Shown piece by piece: positions 17,323-26,606 of a DNA stretch of 64,000 nt. The position numbers and the translations under genes were made by a program. Each line of letters opens with the position of its first letter. The first letter of the stretch is position 1. The notes under the pieces are model-generated. The model searched no databases, was not told where the DNA came from, and saw only the letters and a program-made list of their open reading frames with translations. Source of the stretch: Gemmatimonadota bacterium (lineage in GTDB: Bacteria; Gemmatimonadota; Gemmatimonadetes; Gemmatimonadales; GWC2-71-9); assembly GCA_016874005.1 (NCBI GenBank), contig VGVQ01000004.1:42968-106967 (forward strand). Reading direction: 5' to 3'.

Positions 17323-18468
17323 ATGGCATCAGGGCTATGGTCATGGTTCACGGGCGGCAGCCGCGACGCGGCTGCCGCCCCCGGCGCTCCGGTCCCTCCG
17401 GCTCGCGGTCGGCCCGTCGTGTCTCCGCCGCGCCAGCCGGATCCGCCTAACCGGCCCCCGGCCGATGCGGCCCAGTCGCGCCAGGTCTCGGACCGGTCAG
17501 TCCCTGCCGCGACGACCTCGACTCCCGCCGACTCGGCCGGTGAGCTCCGCGCCCGGCTGGATCATGACGTCGCCACCGAGCTTGCGGCCCTGGACAGCGG
17601 CCTGACGCCGGTGCTCCGATCGGGCGATCCGGGGATGTTGCTCCGGGACCTCTCCGGCGACGTCGCGGCCGCGGTGCGCCGGCCGCCGCTGGCGGCGCAG
17701 CAGGCGCTGGTGGCGTGCCGCGATCCGAACGCATCACTCGGCATCATTCTCGACACCTTCCGCCAGGATCCGGCCCTCACCCAGAAGCTGCTCGGTCACG
17801 CGAATTCCCCGTTTTACTCCGCCGGCCACGGGGCGGTGAACTCGCTTCACGCCGCGGCTCAGCGGGTCGGCACCGGAGGCCTTCACGCCGTTTTGATGAC
17901 CGCGATGGTCGAGGGATTGCTCTGCCGCCCCGGGCCTGAGTACGAGGTCATGGCCCAGAAAGTCTGGAGCCACATGGTGCGGACGGCGCCGATCGCCCGG
18001 CTGCTCGGCCGGACCGTCGGGCTGCCGGCCGAGACCTGCTATACCCTCGGGCTGCTGCACGATCTCGGCAAGCTGATCATCTTCGATCGGCTGAGCGCGC
18101 TTCGGACCGCGACCCGCCAGACCCTCAGGTTGCCCAGGCCTTTCTTGACCGAGCTGCTCGGCCGCCTCCACGGACCGATCGGCGGGGTCGCGGCCTTGGC
18201 CTGGAACCTCGACGTCGAGAGCGCCCGGGCGATCGCGGCTCATCCGCGGACCAGCTACCGCCGATATCAGGACAGCTGGTACGGCCAACTCGGCGTCACC
18301 CTCGAGGAGAGCGAGGGCGAGCGGATCGGTCAGGTGCTCGCCTTGGCCGAGTGGTGGGACCTGGCCACGATTCGGGGCGAGGCCAAGGAGATGGAGACGT
18401 TCTGGGCCCGCTCCGGCCTGACGCTCCCGATCGACGACTGCGGTCTGGCGCTGCTCCAGTACGCCTAA
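17323..18468 (+). CDS. HDOD domain signalling protein
   Basis: 381 aa. The first 85 or so residues are low-complexity, rich in Pro and Ala, and probably disordered. The HDOD domain follows: repeated small helices with FRQDPALTQKLLGHANSPFY, AQRVGTGGLHAVLM and the HD-like TLGLLHDLGKLIIFDR. HDOD proteins are degenerate HD-domain regulators that act as scaffolds in signalling; a phosphodiesterase reaction is not expected. The stop codon TAA sits in a GCCTAACG word. The gene is convergent with the copper amine oxidase, 13 bp away. Confidence 0.85.
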   Translation: MASGLWSWFTGGSRDAAAAPGAPVPPARGRPVVSPPRQPDPPNRPPADAAQSRQVSDRSVPAATTSTPADSAGELRARLDHDVATELAALDSGLTPVLRSGDPGMLLRDLSGDVAAAVRRPPLAAQQALVACRDPNASLGIILDTFRQDPALTQKLLGHANSPFYSAGHGAVNSLHAAAQRVGTGGLHAVLMTAMVEGLLCRPGPEYEVMAQKVWSHMVRTAPIARLLGRTVGLPAETCYTLGLLHDLGKLIIFDRLSALRTATRQTLRLPRPFLTELLGRLHGPIGGVAALAWNLDVESARAIAAHPRTSYRRYQDSWYGQLGVTLEESEGERIGQVLALAEWWDLATIRGEAKEMETFWARSGLTLPIDDCGLALLQYA

Positions 18469-18481
18469 CGTTCCCCTCCGG

Positions 18482-20422
18482 TCAGGGCTTCGGCAGCCCG
18501 AGGGTGGGGTTCCGGGTGAAAAACCCGTTGGGCCGGATCTCGAATTTGTGCCAGGCCACCGGCATGACCGGCCAGTCCTCGACTCGGGGGACATGGTGGA
18601 ACCCGACGGTGACCCAGGCCACGACGTCGGTGTTCTCGATCGGTCGGTTGGCCGCGGTCCACGCCGGCAGCCCGGCGCCCACCGGCGAGAGGGTCGGGTA
18701 GTCGCCAGCGGCGAAGAGTTCCTCCGGACGATAGGGTGTCACCCACATCATGTGGTTGATGAAGCTGGCCCGCTTCACCATCCAGTCGTCCGGTGTCATC
18801 AAGGACATGGCGCCGTGGTCGACGGCGATCTGGTAGGCCACCGGGTCGCCCCCGACACCCTTGATGGCGGGATTGACGAAGCGCCATAGCTGTGGTTCGG
18901 CCATCGTGCTCATGACCTGGCCGTCCCTCTCGACCCGAGCTACGCTCCCTTCGGCGCGCCAGACGCTCCGCCTCGGATTGGCGGCGGGCAGTCGCTCGGT
19001 TTTGATCCGCTCCACCACCAGGCTGTTGTTCGCCCCATCGACGTCGAGGTCGATCCGGAACGACATGAAGTGACTGTGGTTGATGGCGACCCGATTGGCC
19101 GACACGTAGCGGCCGTAGCGGTCGTGGGTGCCCCGCCCGTCGTTCGGGGCGGCGGCCTTGACCTGCATGATCCCGGTGGCACCGACGTCAACGCGAATCC
19201 CGCCGTCCTGGCCGAAGACCCAGTCGAAGAGATAGTCGTAATTTCCGGCGTGGGTGACCATCCGCACCACCAGATCGCGGCGGGGCCGGGAGTCGGCCAC
19301 CCCGAACTGGAGGCCATGGCGCCAGACCGGGTCGCCGGCCGCGCGCTCGAAAAGGCAGATCACCCGGGGTTTCCGCCGCGGCTCGCCCTTCCAGCCCGCC
19401 ACCAACCCATCGACCATGACGGCGTTGGCCGGGCAGTCCGACCCCGGTTCGAGCGAGCCCATGACGCCCTCGAAAATTCCCGGGAAGGTGGCCAGGTCGA
19501 AGTACGCGGTGTAGTTCCATCGCTCTTCCGGCGCCATGTAGGGAACGAACAGCTCCGACAGCGATCCCTGGTATATGACCGAGCGCTCCCGGCTGCCGTC
19601 GAGGAACTTGGCCTGCGAGATGATCAAACCCCGCCGCATGTCGGCCCGGATGCGGAACGACCACTGATCCCAGCGAACCTCACTGCCAACCAGCGAAAAC
19701 GAAGGGCCCTGGGGCTGGCTCGGGATGAGCGGCTTGAGGGCTGGCCGATTGGCGCCGATTGCTTCGGTATCCCAGTCGCCGCGGTCGTCGCCGTACGGGG
19801 CCGCGCCGTGGTCGATGATTCTGATGACGCGGTTGGCGGTGAGGTCGATGACGCCGACCAAGTCGGTCATCGGAGGACCATAACCCGTTACGGCTCCCTG
19901 GATGTACCAACACTCGGCCCGGACCACTCGACGATTCTGCTCCTCCGGCTGGCCCATGTAGGTCTGGGCGATCGGGAAACACGTCAGCAGCGACGGGTCG
20001 GTGAGTCCGCGACGACGCAGGCCGGCCTGGAAATCCGGATGGGCCAGGAGCAACTGGTTCACTTGGGTCACCTCGTCGGGCGTGTGCATCCACTGCACCC
20101 CGGGGACCGGATCGAAACGGACCAGCCGCTTGCCGACCAGGTCGACGATCGCGTCGAAGGCCTTGTCGCCGTTGACGAGGTGAACTCGGGCCTCGCGGCG
20201 CATCGGCTGCCCCGGGCGCCAGGCGATGATTTCCGCCTTGGGCGGCTCGTTCAGTCCGAGGTAGGGGACCCGACTGGTGCTCTCCCACTTGCCGGCGGCG
20301 ACCAGGACATCGCGAGCGATCCAGTGCTCGGCTCCGGACAGACCGTCGAGCGGATGGGTCGGCGCCTGGGCCGAGGCGATCGAGGCACCGGCCACGAATA
20401 GGAGCGAGAAGAAAAAGCGCAT
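18482..20422 (-). CDS. Copper amine oxidase, exported
   Basis: 646 aa with signal peptide (MRFFFSLLFVAGASIASAQ). The topaquinone precursor is Y395 in the strict GNYDY motif; D309 of YFDLATFPG is the expected catalytic base. Copper ligands are the HxH pair in INHSHFMSFRID and the His in VGFHHVPRVEDWPVMP. All cofactor residues are intact, so the enzyme should oxidise primary amines to aldehydes with release of hydrogen peroxide and ammonia in the periplasm. The amidase gene upstream ends 8 bp before this start, which suggests that amide hydrolysis may supply the amine. Confidence 0.93.
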   Translation of the reverse strand: MRFFFSLLFVAGASIASAQAPTHPLDGLSGAEHWIARDVLVAAGKWESTSRVPYLGLNEPPKAEIIAWRPGQPMRREARVHLVNGDKAFDAIVDLVGKRLVRFDPVPGVQWMHTPDEVTQVNQLLLAHPDFQAGLRRRGLTDPSLLTCFPIAQTYMGQPEEQNRRVVRAECWYIQGAVTGYGPPMTDLVGVIDLTANRVIRIIDHGAAPYGDDRGDWDTEAIGANRPALKPLIPSQPQGPSFSLVGSEVRWDQWSFRIRADMRRGLIISQAKFLDGSRERSVIYQGSLSELFVPYMAPEERWNYTAYFDLATFPGIFEGVMGSLEPGSDCPANAVMVDGLVAGWKGEPRRKPRVICLFERAAGDPVWRHGLQFGVADSRPRRDLVVRMVTHAGNYDYLFDWVFGQDGGIRVDVGATGIMQVKAAAPNDGRGTHDRYGRYVSANRVAINHSHFMSFRIDLDVDGANNSLVVERIKTERLPAANPRRSVWRAEGSVARVERDGQVMSTMAEPQLWRFVNPAIKGVGGDPVAYQIAVDHGAMSLMTPDDWMVKRASFINHMMWVTPYRPEELFAAGDYPTLSPVGAGLPAWTAANRPIENTDVVAWVTVGFHHVPRVEDWPVMPVAWHKFEIRPNGFFTRNPTLGLPKP

Positions 20423-20430
20423 GGCGAATC

Positions 20431-21930
20431 TCACAGGGTAGGTCGTTGATAGCCGCCGTGACCGGCTTCGATCAGTTTGGCGACCGCCAGCGCGACGTCC
20501 TCCCGGCCCGGGTGGGCGACGATCTGGACGCCAATGGGAAGCCCGCCGGGCGCGGTCCCGGCCCGGACCACGGCCGCCGGCCAGCCGGTCATGTTGTAGG
20601 TGAAGGTGTAGCTGAACCCGGGGAAGGCCTCCGTGGCGCCGGCCTGCCCATGGGGGAGCGCCGGCACCGCGGCCACCGGGCAGAGGATGACGTCGTAGTC
20701 CCTGAAGAACCGGAGCATCCCGATTCGCCACTGATCGAGGGCGTGGACCTGAGCCTCGACCTGCGTCGCGGTCGCCGCGGTGCCGGTGGTGAAGCCGCCG
20801 AGGGTCGTCTCGGTGGTGCCCGCCGCCTCGAGCAGCCGCCGGATGGCGGCGCCGCCATCCCAGAAATAGAGCGGTAGCCCCACGTCCATGGCCCGCTCCA
20901 CGCCGTTAGGCCGAGCCTCGGAGACGACGGCTTTGGCGCTCTCGAGCGAGGCCGCGACGGCGGCCACCGTGCTCACGATCTCGGGGGTAGGCGTCGCGAT
21001 GCCGTTGTCGGTGTGGTACGCCACCCGCAACCCCGCGATCGTGGTGCGGGCCGGATCCGACCACGGCTGGGCCACCACGCCCGGATCGGCGAAGTCGGGG
21101 CCCATGATGATCGGGAGGATCAGGGTGAGGTCGTCGACGGTTCGGGCGATCGGGCCAATCTGCTGGAAGGAATCCTGGATGCCGCCGTACGGATAGACGT
21201 GTCCGGTCCGGGGCACCCGGCCGGCCGTCGGCTTGATGCCCGCCACCCCGCAGAAGTGAGAGGGCTGGCGGATGCTGCCCCCGTAATCGCTTCCGATGTC
21301 GAATGGCGCCCCACCCGCGGCGACGATGGCGGCGGCCCCGCCGCTCGAGCCGCCGGGGGTCCGTCCGAGGTCGTACGGATTGCTGGTCTTGCCGTAGATC
21401 AAATTGGTGGTTTCGAACGACAGGGTCAGCTCGGGGGTGTTGGTCTTCCCGAGGACGATCGCCCCGGCCTGCTTGAGGCGGTCGACCACCGTGGCATCGA
21501 CAGCTGGCACGAAGCTCTTTCGCCCAAGGGTTCCGCCGGTGGTCACGATCCCCGCGGTGTCGAGCGAGTCCTTGATCGTCATCGGGACACCGTGGAGCGG
21601 CCCCCGCACGGTGCCGTTGGCGCGGTCGGCGTCGAGGGCCCGGGCCCGTTCGAGCGCCCGGTCGGCATCGAGCGCCACGACGGCGTTGAGCTTCGGATTG
21701 ACCGCGGCGATCCGGTCGAGGCAGGCGCGGACCACTTCTTCGGAACTGACCGATCGCTTGGCGATCGCCGCGGCCAGGGCGCGAGTAGATGAGAACGGCA
21801 GGGGGTCGGCCAGCCCGAGGTCGGCGCCGGCACCGGTGGCGGGGGCGCAGCCGGTGCCGAACGCCGCGGCCGCCACTCCTCCGGCCAGGCTCAACAACTC
21901 GCGGCGGGTCAAATCGAAGTTACTGGTCAA
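20431..21930 (-). CDS. Amidase signature family hydrolase with Tat-type leader
   Basis: About 499 aa from a TTG at 21930 with GGAG six bases upstream; an ATG at 21972 lacks such a site and overlaps the upstream gene by 29 bp. The leader LTRRELLSLAGGVAAAAFGTGC combines a twin-arginine motif with a lipobox. The Ser-cisSer-Lys triad of amidase-signature enzymes is visible: Lys in TIKDSLDTAG, cis-Ser in TPGGSSGGAAA and nucleophile Ser in GSDYGGSIRQPS. The substrate is unknown. It is the middle gene of an alpha/beta hydrolase, amidase, amine oxidase series. Confidence 0.9.
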   Translation of the reverse strand: MTSNFDLTRRELLSLAGGVAAAAFGTGCAPATGAGADLGLADPLPFSSTRALAAAIAKRSVSSEEVVRACLDRIAAVNPKLNAVVALDADRALERARALDADRANGTVRGPLHGVPMTIKDSLDTAGIVTTGGTLGRKSFVPAVDATVVDRLKQAGAIVLGKTNTPELTLSFETTNLIYGKTSNPYDLGRTPGGSSGGAAAIVAAGGAPFDIGSDYGGSIRQPSHFCGVAGIKPTAGRVPRTGHVYPYGGIQDSFQQIGPIARTVDDLTLILPIIMGPDFADPGVVAQPWSDPARTTIAGLRVAYHTDNGIATPTPEIVSTVAAVAASLESAKAVVSEARPNGVERAMDVGLPLYFWDGGAAIRRLLEAAGTTETTLGGFTTGTAATATQVEAQVHALDQWRIGMLRFFRDYDVILCPVAAVPALPHGQAGATEAFPGFSYTFTYNMTGWPAAVVRAGTAPGGLPIGVQIVAHPGREDVALAVAKLIEAGHGGYQRPTL

Positions 21931-21943
21931 AGGTCGCTCCAGG

Positions 21944-23416
21944 TCAGCGGTTCTTCGACTCGACGACGACATCGTCGGAGCCAGTCTGGGCGAGCAGGGG
22001 CGAGACCTTGCCCTTGAGGTACTGATCGAAAAAGGCGGTGAGGTAGTCGGTCATCAGCTGCTCGCTGCGGGCGACCGGCATGGTGCCGGTGAGCCCGATG
22101 GTTCTGAAAACCCATGGGGCGAGGTACGGCAGGTCGGTGAGGCCCATGTGCTGGGTGCCAACCAGTTTGATCAGGTACCCCGGCCCCACGAGGCGATCGT
22201 AGATCGGGCGGTGGATCGCGATCGTGGGATCGCTGGCGATGATCATGAACGGCGTTGCCAGGCTGCCATTGATGAGGTCGCCGAACTGCTGGCCGTCGAT
22301 GTTGACACCCGCCTTGCAGCGCGGATCGAGCGAACACACCAACCCGGCGTTCGAACCCCCGAACGACATCCCGAAGATCCCGATCCGGGTGGTGTCGAGT
22401 TTGCCAACGAACCGACCCATCCCGCCGGGGCCGTCGGCCCGTCGGAATTGATCGAGCAGGTGTCTGGTATCGGCGGCCCAGACCGGGGCGCTCCGGGCGA
22501 TCCGGGGCGGGTTCATCTCGGCGAACGCCCGGAAAGCCGCCTGGCGTTCCTCGGGTGCCTTGGCCCGCTCGAGCGCCGCCATCCGATCGCCCATGACGGC
22601 CATGACCGAGTCCTGGTTCGCGATCATCCCGCGCAGCGACGCGATGACTTCCGGATCGAGGGTCGCGACTCGGCCATCGGGGTGGATCACCGCGGTGGCG
22701 TCGTGGCTGTGGCCGATGCTGAAGACCAGGTAGCCCTGGCTCGCGAGGGCCTCCATCTGCGGGGTGTTCTGGGCGAGGTAGCTGGTGTAGCCGTGCGAGA
22801 ACACCAGGACCGGGAACACGCCGTCGGCCAGGTCGGCGTCATACTCCGTATGGGTTCGGACGTAGCGGTATTGGCGGGTCAACGCCTCGGGCAACAGCGA
22901 AATGATCGGGGAAGCGAGTTCGCGGGGATCGGCGTAGCGCATGGGGCGGCCGCCGGTGCCCGGTGCCGCGGGGTACCAGGCCCGAACGACGAGATGCCTC
23001 GCGGCGTTCGAATCGGGGCCGAACGGCTCGCGCCGCGACTCGTCGGCCAGCGAGAAGATGGTCCCACCGATTGGGAAGGGTCCCGGTGGCGTCGGGAGTC
23101 GGAAGATCGGAAACAGGGCTGGCGGAAAGGCAACGAGAGCCATCGTCACCACGCCACCGACCCATCCCAGTGCCCGCCGCCAGCCGGCTCGCCGCGGCTT
23201 GGCGGGGGCGGCGCCGAACAGCCCGCCGATGCACCAAAGGCCGGCAAGGTAGGCTGGGAGTATCGGCAGTCGAACTCCCTCGAAGACCAGGTGGGCCCCG
23301 AAGGCCAGCGCGAGCAGTCCGCCGAGGAGCCTGCTACCCATCCAGCTCCCTCGCAGGACTCTCGCGCCGAGCGCCAGGACGATGATGGCGACCAGGACCG
23401 TTTCGAGGCTACGCAA
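21944..23416 (-). CDS. Membrane-anchored alpha/beta hydrolase (PAF-acetylhydrolase-like)
   Basis: 490 aa. The N-terminal 110 residues contain three hydrophobic segments, then a periplasmic or extracytoplasmic hydrolase begins. The oxyanion motif FSHGYTSYLAQN and the nucleophile elbow GMSFGGSN are clear, and a late His is seen in GTQHMGLTDL; the arrangement resembles platelet-activating-factor acetylhydrolases and dienelactone-type esterases. Substrate unknown. It is followed by the amidase after 13 bp from its supported start. Confidence 0.82.
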   Translation of the reverse strand: MRSLETVLVAIIVLALGARVLRGSWMGSRLLGGLLALAFGAHLVFEGVRLPILPAYLAGLWCIGGLFGAAPAKPRRAGWRRALGWVGGVVTMALVAFPPALFPIFRLPTPPGPFPIGGTIFSLADESRREPFGPDSNAARHLVVRAWYPAAPGTGGRPMRYADPRELASPIISLLPEALTRQYRYVRTHTEYDADLADGVFPVLVFSHGYTSYLAQNTPQMEALASQGYLVFSIGHSHDATAVIHPDGRVATLDPEVIASLRGMIANQDSVMAVMGDRMAALERAKAPEERQAAFRAFAEMNPPRIARSAPVWAADTRHLLDQFRRADGPGGMGRFVGKLDTTRIGIFGMSFGGSNAGLVCSLDPRCKAGVNIDGQQFGDLINGSLATPFMIIASDPTIAIHRPIYDRLVGPGYLIKLVGTQHMGLTDLPYLAPWVFRTIGLTGTMPVARSEQLMTDYLTAFFDQYLKGKVSPLLAQTGSDDVVVESKNR

Positions 23417-23467
23417 GGTCGATCGCTCCGCTTCGGGCCGCGGGCAACGGGGTGCCCCGCCGGATCG

Positions 23468-23764
23468 TCACAGGTTGCCGAGGACCAGCGCGAGGGCGAC
23501 GCAGGCGAGCCCACCGCCGACGATGACGCCGCGGAAGGCCCGCGGGAGGGTGGAGCCGCCGACCAAGTGGTACGACAGCGCGCCGATGAAGGGGACCAGG
23601 ATGACGATCAGGATCCAACCGATGGCCACGCTCTTGGGAAGCTGGCGGCGGCCCAAATCGGCGAAGGCCAGTGCCGACCAAGCGGCGTACAACATGATCG
23701 GCACCAGATACCCGTAGAGGCTCAAGAGGATCGAGAGCGCCGAAGGCAGCGGGATTTCACTCAT
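23468..23764 (-). CDS. Small PLDc_N-type membrane protein
   Basis: 98 aa with three hydrophobic segments (about residues 9-32, 47-65, 75-96). The pattern WILIVILVPFIGALSYHLVGG matches the PLDc_N segment found at the N-terminus of cardiolipin synthases and in stand-alone small membrane proteins. There is no phospholipase domain. It is 17 bp downstream of a second copy of the same type (23782-24105), with which it shares SxxYxYxxPIMLYxxWSxxAxxDL. Function unknown. Confidence 0.75.
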   Translation of the reverse strand: MSEIPLPSALSILLSLYGYLVPIMLYAAWSALAFADLGRRQLPKSVAIGWILIVILVPFIGALSYHLVGGSTLPRAFRGVIVGGGLACVALALVLGNL

Positions 23765-23781
23765 GGCTCGCTCCGGATTGC

Positions 23782-24105
23782 CTAACGAATGCGGTTGAAG
23801 GTGAGGGCGTAGGCGGCGGCGAGCACCCCGAGCCCACCGAACACCACGGCATATCGGGCCGGCCGCGAGAGCCCCGATCGGCCGGCGACGAGATAGCTCA
23901 GGGCCCCGACCACCGGCAGGGCGAGGACCGCCGCGCTCCAGCCTGCCGCGGGGCCCGGCTCCCGCTCGGCCCGCTCGGACAGGTCGAGCAGCGCCATGAT
24001 CGACCAGCCGCAATAGAGCATGATCGGGAGGAAGTAGTCGTAGACCCCGAACAGGATGGTATCGAACCGCCAGGGGGTCACGAAACTCAGGATGGAGCCG
24101 GGCAT
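23782..24105 (-). CDS. Small PLDc_N-type membrane protein
   Basis: 107 aa with three predicted membrane segments. The middle LALPVVGALSYLVAG corresponds to the PLDc_N core. It starts at an ATG that shares one base with the stop of the cupredoxin-NosD gene (TGATG), so its synthesis is tied to that protein. With the neighbouring paralogue it may form a membrane anchor or assembly partner for the copper protein; that is inference from coupling only. The stop TAG is part of a CGTTAGGC word. Confidence 0.75.
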   Translation of the reverse strand: MPGSILSFVTPWRFDTILFGVYDYFLPIMLYCGWSIMALLDLSERAEREPGPAAGWSAAVLALPVVGALSYLVAGRSGLSRPARYAVVFGGLGVLAAAYALTFNRIR

Positions 24106-25697
24106 CAGTCGCGCCCTCCGGCTCCGGCGAGCGAGGTCGACGGAGGCGTCGGCACCGCGATGGCGTCGACGTTGAGGGGGTAGGTCCCGAACGGATCGAG
24201 CGGCGGCACCACCGGTGCATTCGCCCCCCCGGGGAGCTGTGGCTGCGGCGCCGGGGTGGCGAAGTCCTTCCAGCCGTCGTCGAACTTCTCTCGAGGGCGG
24301 AAGAAGGCGGCCCGTCCCGCCACGCTGGCGAAATAGGCGGTCGGGTCGCCGACCACCGCCATTCGGGGGCCGTCGCAGGATTGGAGAACCTCGAGTCCCC
24401 ACGGCAAAGTCGAGCGGTATCGGTTGCCGCTGAAGCAGTTCCCCTGACTGCCGAGGCCGCTCAACGCCAGATCGGCCCGCCTCGAGCCGATGATGACGTT
24501 GTCCCGAACGACGTTGTCGATCGAGGGGTAGACGTTGCGGTCCTTGGTGGTGAAGAGATGAATCCCGTTGGCGCCGCTGCCTCGGATGTAGTTGCGAGCG
24601 ATCAGGTTGCGGCTCCCGCCCACGGCCGAGATGCCGCTGCCCTTGTTGTCGAGAATCAGGTTGCCGACGATGACGTTCTCCCGCTGCGGAGGATGGGGTT
24701 CGACATCGAAGGTGTTGGGCGCCACGCCGGGCCCGTCGTTGTCGCGCCAGATCGAGTTGATGATGTACAGCTCCCCGCTCGAGTTGGTCCCGGAATAGCC
24801 GTTGCCGATGTTCCGTTCGCCGATCACGCTGTCGAGGATGGTCTTGCAGGGGTAGCAGCCGCCGACGTAGAAGCCCGCGTCCGGCGACCCGGCGCCGAGC
24901 GAGTGGTCCAGCACGCCGTTGTAGGAGTCGAAGGCATAGATCCCGTAGTCTCCGTTGTTGATCGCGGAGATGTAGGACCCCCGGTAGCCGGTCACGCCGG
25001 TCCAGAAGAAGCCGTTCAGGGTGTAGTGACGGGCGGTGAGGTTCTCGACCGCCACCGCGTTACCGAAGACCGTGACCCCGTTGGCCCGGGTAAACTCCCC
25101 ATCGAGGATGGTCTCGTTCCGATCGACCCCGCGGAGCGTCACCGAGGGTGTGGTGATGACCACCTCTTCGTGGTAGACGCCGCGGTCCACCAGGACCAGG
25201 TCGCCCGGGAGGGCGGCGTCGACCGCGGCTTGAATCGTCGAATACTCGCTCGGGACCGCCAGGGTTCGGCCAGATGCCGTCGCGACCGGCTCGTGGTGGC
25301 CGCCCTTGGCGCTGCTCGGCTGGTATTCGACGTCGCCGACCACCACGGTCCCGACCATGCCCTTGGTGCCGTCGGCGGTCCCGTGGAACGAGCAGTAGTA
25401 GTGATAGACGCCGGGCTTGTCGAACTCGATGTCGACCCATTCCCCGACCCGGACATCCTGGCGACCGGTGACCTTGGTGGTGGACCACGAGGTGTCGACC
25501 GCGATGGCGTTGTGGATGATGCCGCCGAGGTTCCGGAAATGGACGTGGCCTCCGACCGGAATCTTCATGAGGGTGGGCGAGAAAGTGTTGTCGGCCATGG
25601 TCACGAAGCTCGAATCGGAGAGGTCTTCGGGCTTGCCGCAACCAGCCAGGCCGCCACCGGCGGCAACGACCGACAGCAGGATGCCGATCCTGTGCAT
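24105..25697 (-). CDS. Cupredoxin fused to NosD-like parallel beta-helix, lipoprotein
   Basis: 530 aa. A lipoprotein leader ends at LAGC (Cys20). Residues about 28-123 form a type 1 copper domain with ligands H62, C102, H105 and M114 (IIHNAI, YYCSFHG, KGMVG). Residues about 148-460 are a right-handed beta-helix of the NosD/CASH type (EYSTIQAAVDAALPGDLVLV, then repeated Asn/Gly-rich turns such as RNLIARNYIRGSGANGIHLF). A Pro-rich tail follows. NosD proteins help copper delivery to nitrous oxide reductase, but no nosZ is in the window. A copper electron-transfer or copper-delivery role at the membrane surface is inferred. Confidence 0.85.
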   Translation of the reverse strand: MHRIGILLSVVAAGGGLAGCGKPEDLSDSSFVTMADNTFSPTLMKIPVGGHVHFRNLGGIIHNAIAVDTSWSTTKVTGRQDVRVGEWVDIEFDKPGVYHYYCSFHGTADGTKGMVGTVVVGDVEYQPSSAKGGHHEPVATASGRTLAVPSEYSTIQAAVDAALPGDLVLVDRGVYHEEVVITTPSVTLRGVDRNETILDGEFTRANGVTVFGNAVAVENLTARHYTLNGFFWTGVTGYRGSYISAINNGDYGIYAFDSYNGVLDHSLGAGSPDAGFYVGGCYPCKTILDSVIGERNIGNGYSGTNSSGELYIINSIWRDNDGPGVAPNTFDVEPHPPQRENVIVGNLILDNKGSGISAVGGSRNLIARNYIRGSGANGIHLFTTKDRNVYPSIDNVVRDNVIIGSRRADLALSGLGSQGNCFSGNRYRSTLPWGLEVLQSCDGPRMAVVGDPTAYFASVAGRAAFFRPREKFDDGWKDFATPAPQPQLPGGANAPVVPPLDPFGTYPLNVDAIAVPTPPSTSLAGAGGRD

Positions 25698-25826
25698 GGA
25701 CGAAACCTCCGGGTTCTGATCGTGAAGAGAGTTAAACGTACCGCCGCATGGCGGGGGAGCAAGGGAGCCGCCGGAGTCGAGGTCGGCTCGAGTCTCCAAC
25801 GGGTATCTGGCCCCCCGCGGGCGCGG

Positions 25827-25832
25827 TAGATT
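25827..25832 (+). promoter_or_regulatory. Possible -10 box for the SDR gene
   Basis: TAGATT lies in GC-rich surroundings 27 nt before the ATG at 25860. There is no convincing -35. Confidence 0.25.
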
Positions 25833-25859
25833 GGGCTTGCCACGACGGCTGAGGGTGCG

Positions 25860-26606
25860 ATGACGGAATCCACCGACTTCCACGGTCGGACGGCGCTGAT
25901 CACCGGGGCCGCGCGGGGGCTGGGCCGAGCCGCGGCGGTCCGGCTGATCGCGCGAGGGGCCACCGTCGCGATCAACGTCCGAGACCCCGACCGAGCGGAA
26001 CGAGTCGCCCGCGAGATCGGCGCCGTTCCGTTGGCCGGCGACCTTGCCCGAGAGGGGGTGCCCGCCGCCCTGGTGGATGGCGCCGTCCGGGCGCTGGGTC
26101 GTCTCGACATCCTGGTCAACAACGCGGCCTACGCCACCGGCACTCGATTCGGTGATCTGAGCGAGGAGGAATGGCGTCGGGCGCTCGAGATCAACCTGAC
26201 GGCGCCTTTCCTCTTGATGCGAGCCGCTGCGAGCGTGATGCGAGGTCAGGGCTATGGCCGGATCGTCAACATCTCGTCGACGGCCGGGCGGATGGTGAGT
26301 ACGTTAGGCGGCGCCCACTACACCGCCTCGAAGACGGGGCTCCTCGGCCTCACCCGAGCCGCCGCCAAGGAGCTGGGCCGGTTCGGGATCACGGTCAACG
26401 CCGTCTGCCCCGGGATGATCGACACCGAGTTGACCCGGGAGCATGCCAGTTCCGAACGCCTCGCGGAATACGCCGCCCGCTACCCGGTACCCCGACTGGG
26501 GACCGCGGAGGAAGTGGCGGATCTGATCTGTTTCGCGGCCTCGGAGTCGGCGGGCTACATCACCGGCGCCTCGCTCGACATCAACGGGGGCGACTTGATG
26601 ATGTGA
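25860..26606 (+). CDS. Short-chain dehydrogenase/reductase (FabG-like)
   Basis: 248 aa classical SDR. The cofactor-binding TGAARGLGR, the NNAA motif and the catalytic Ser (NISSTAG), Tyr and Lys (YTASK) are all present, followed by the CPGMIDTEL loop. The end SAGYITGASLDINGGDLMM is typical of FabG-type 3-oxoacyl reductases. The substrate is not predictable. Its 3' end overlaps by 26 bp the 3' end of the convergent DNA polymerase gene. Confidence 0.9.
   Translation: MTESTDFHGRTALITGAARGLGRAAAVRLIARGATVAINVRDPDRAERVAREIGAVPLAGDLAREGVPAALVDGAVRALGRLDILVNNAAYATGTRFGDLSEEEWRRALEINLTAPFLLMRAAASVMRGQGYGRIVNISSTAGRMVSTLGGAHYTASKTGLLGLTRAAAKELGRFGITVNAVCPGMIDTELTREHASSERLAEYAARYPVPRLGTAEEVADLICFAASESAGYITGASLDINGGDLMM

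Noticed and set aside
24105..25697. Nitrous oxide reductase cluster around the NosD-like protein
   Set aside because: No nosZ, nosF, nosY or nosL gene is nearby. Only the beta-helix resembles NosD.
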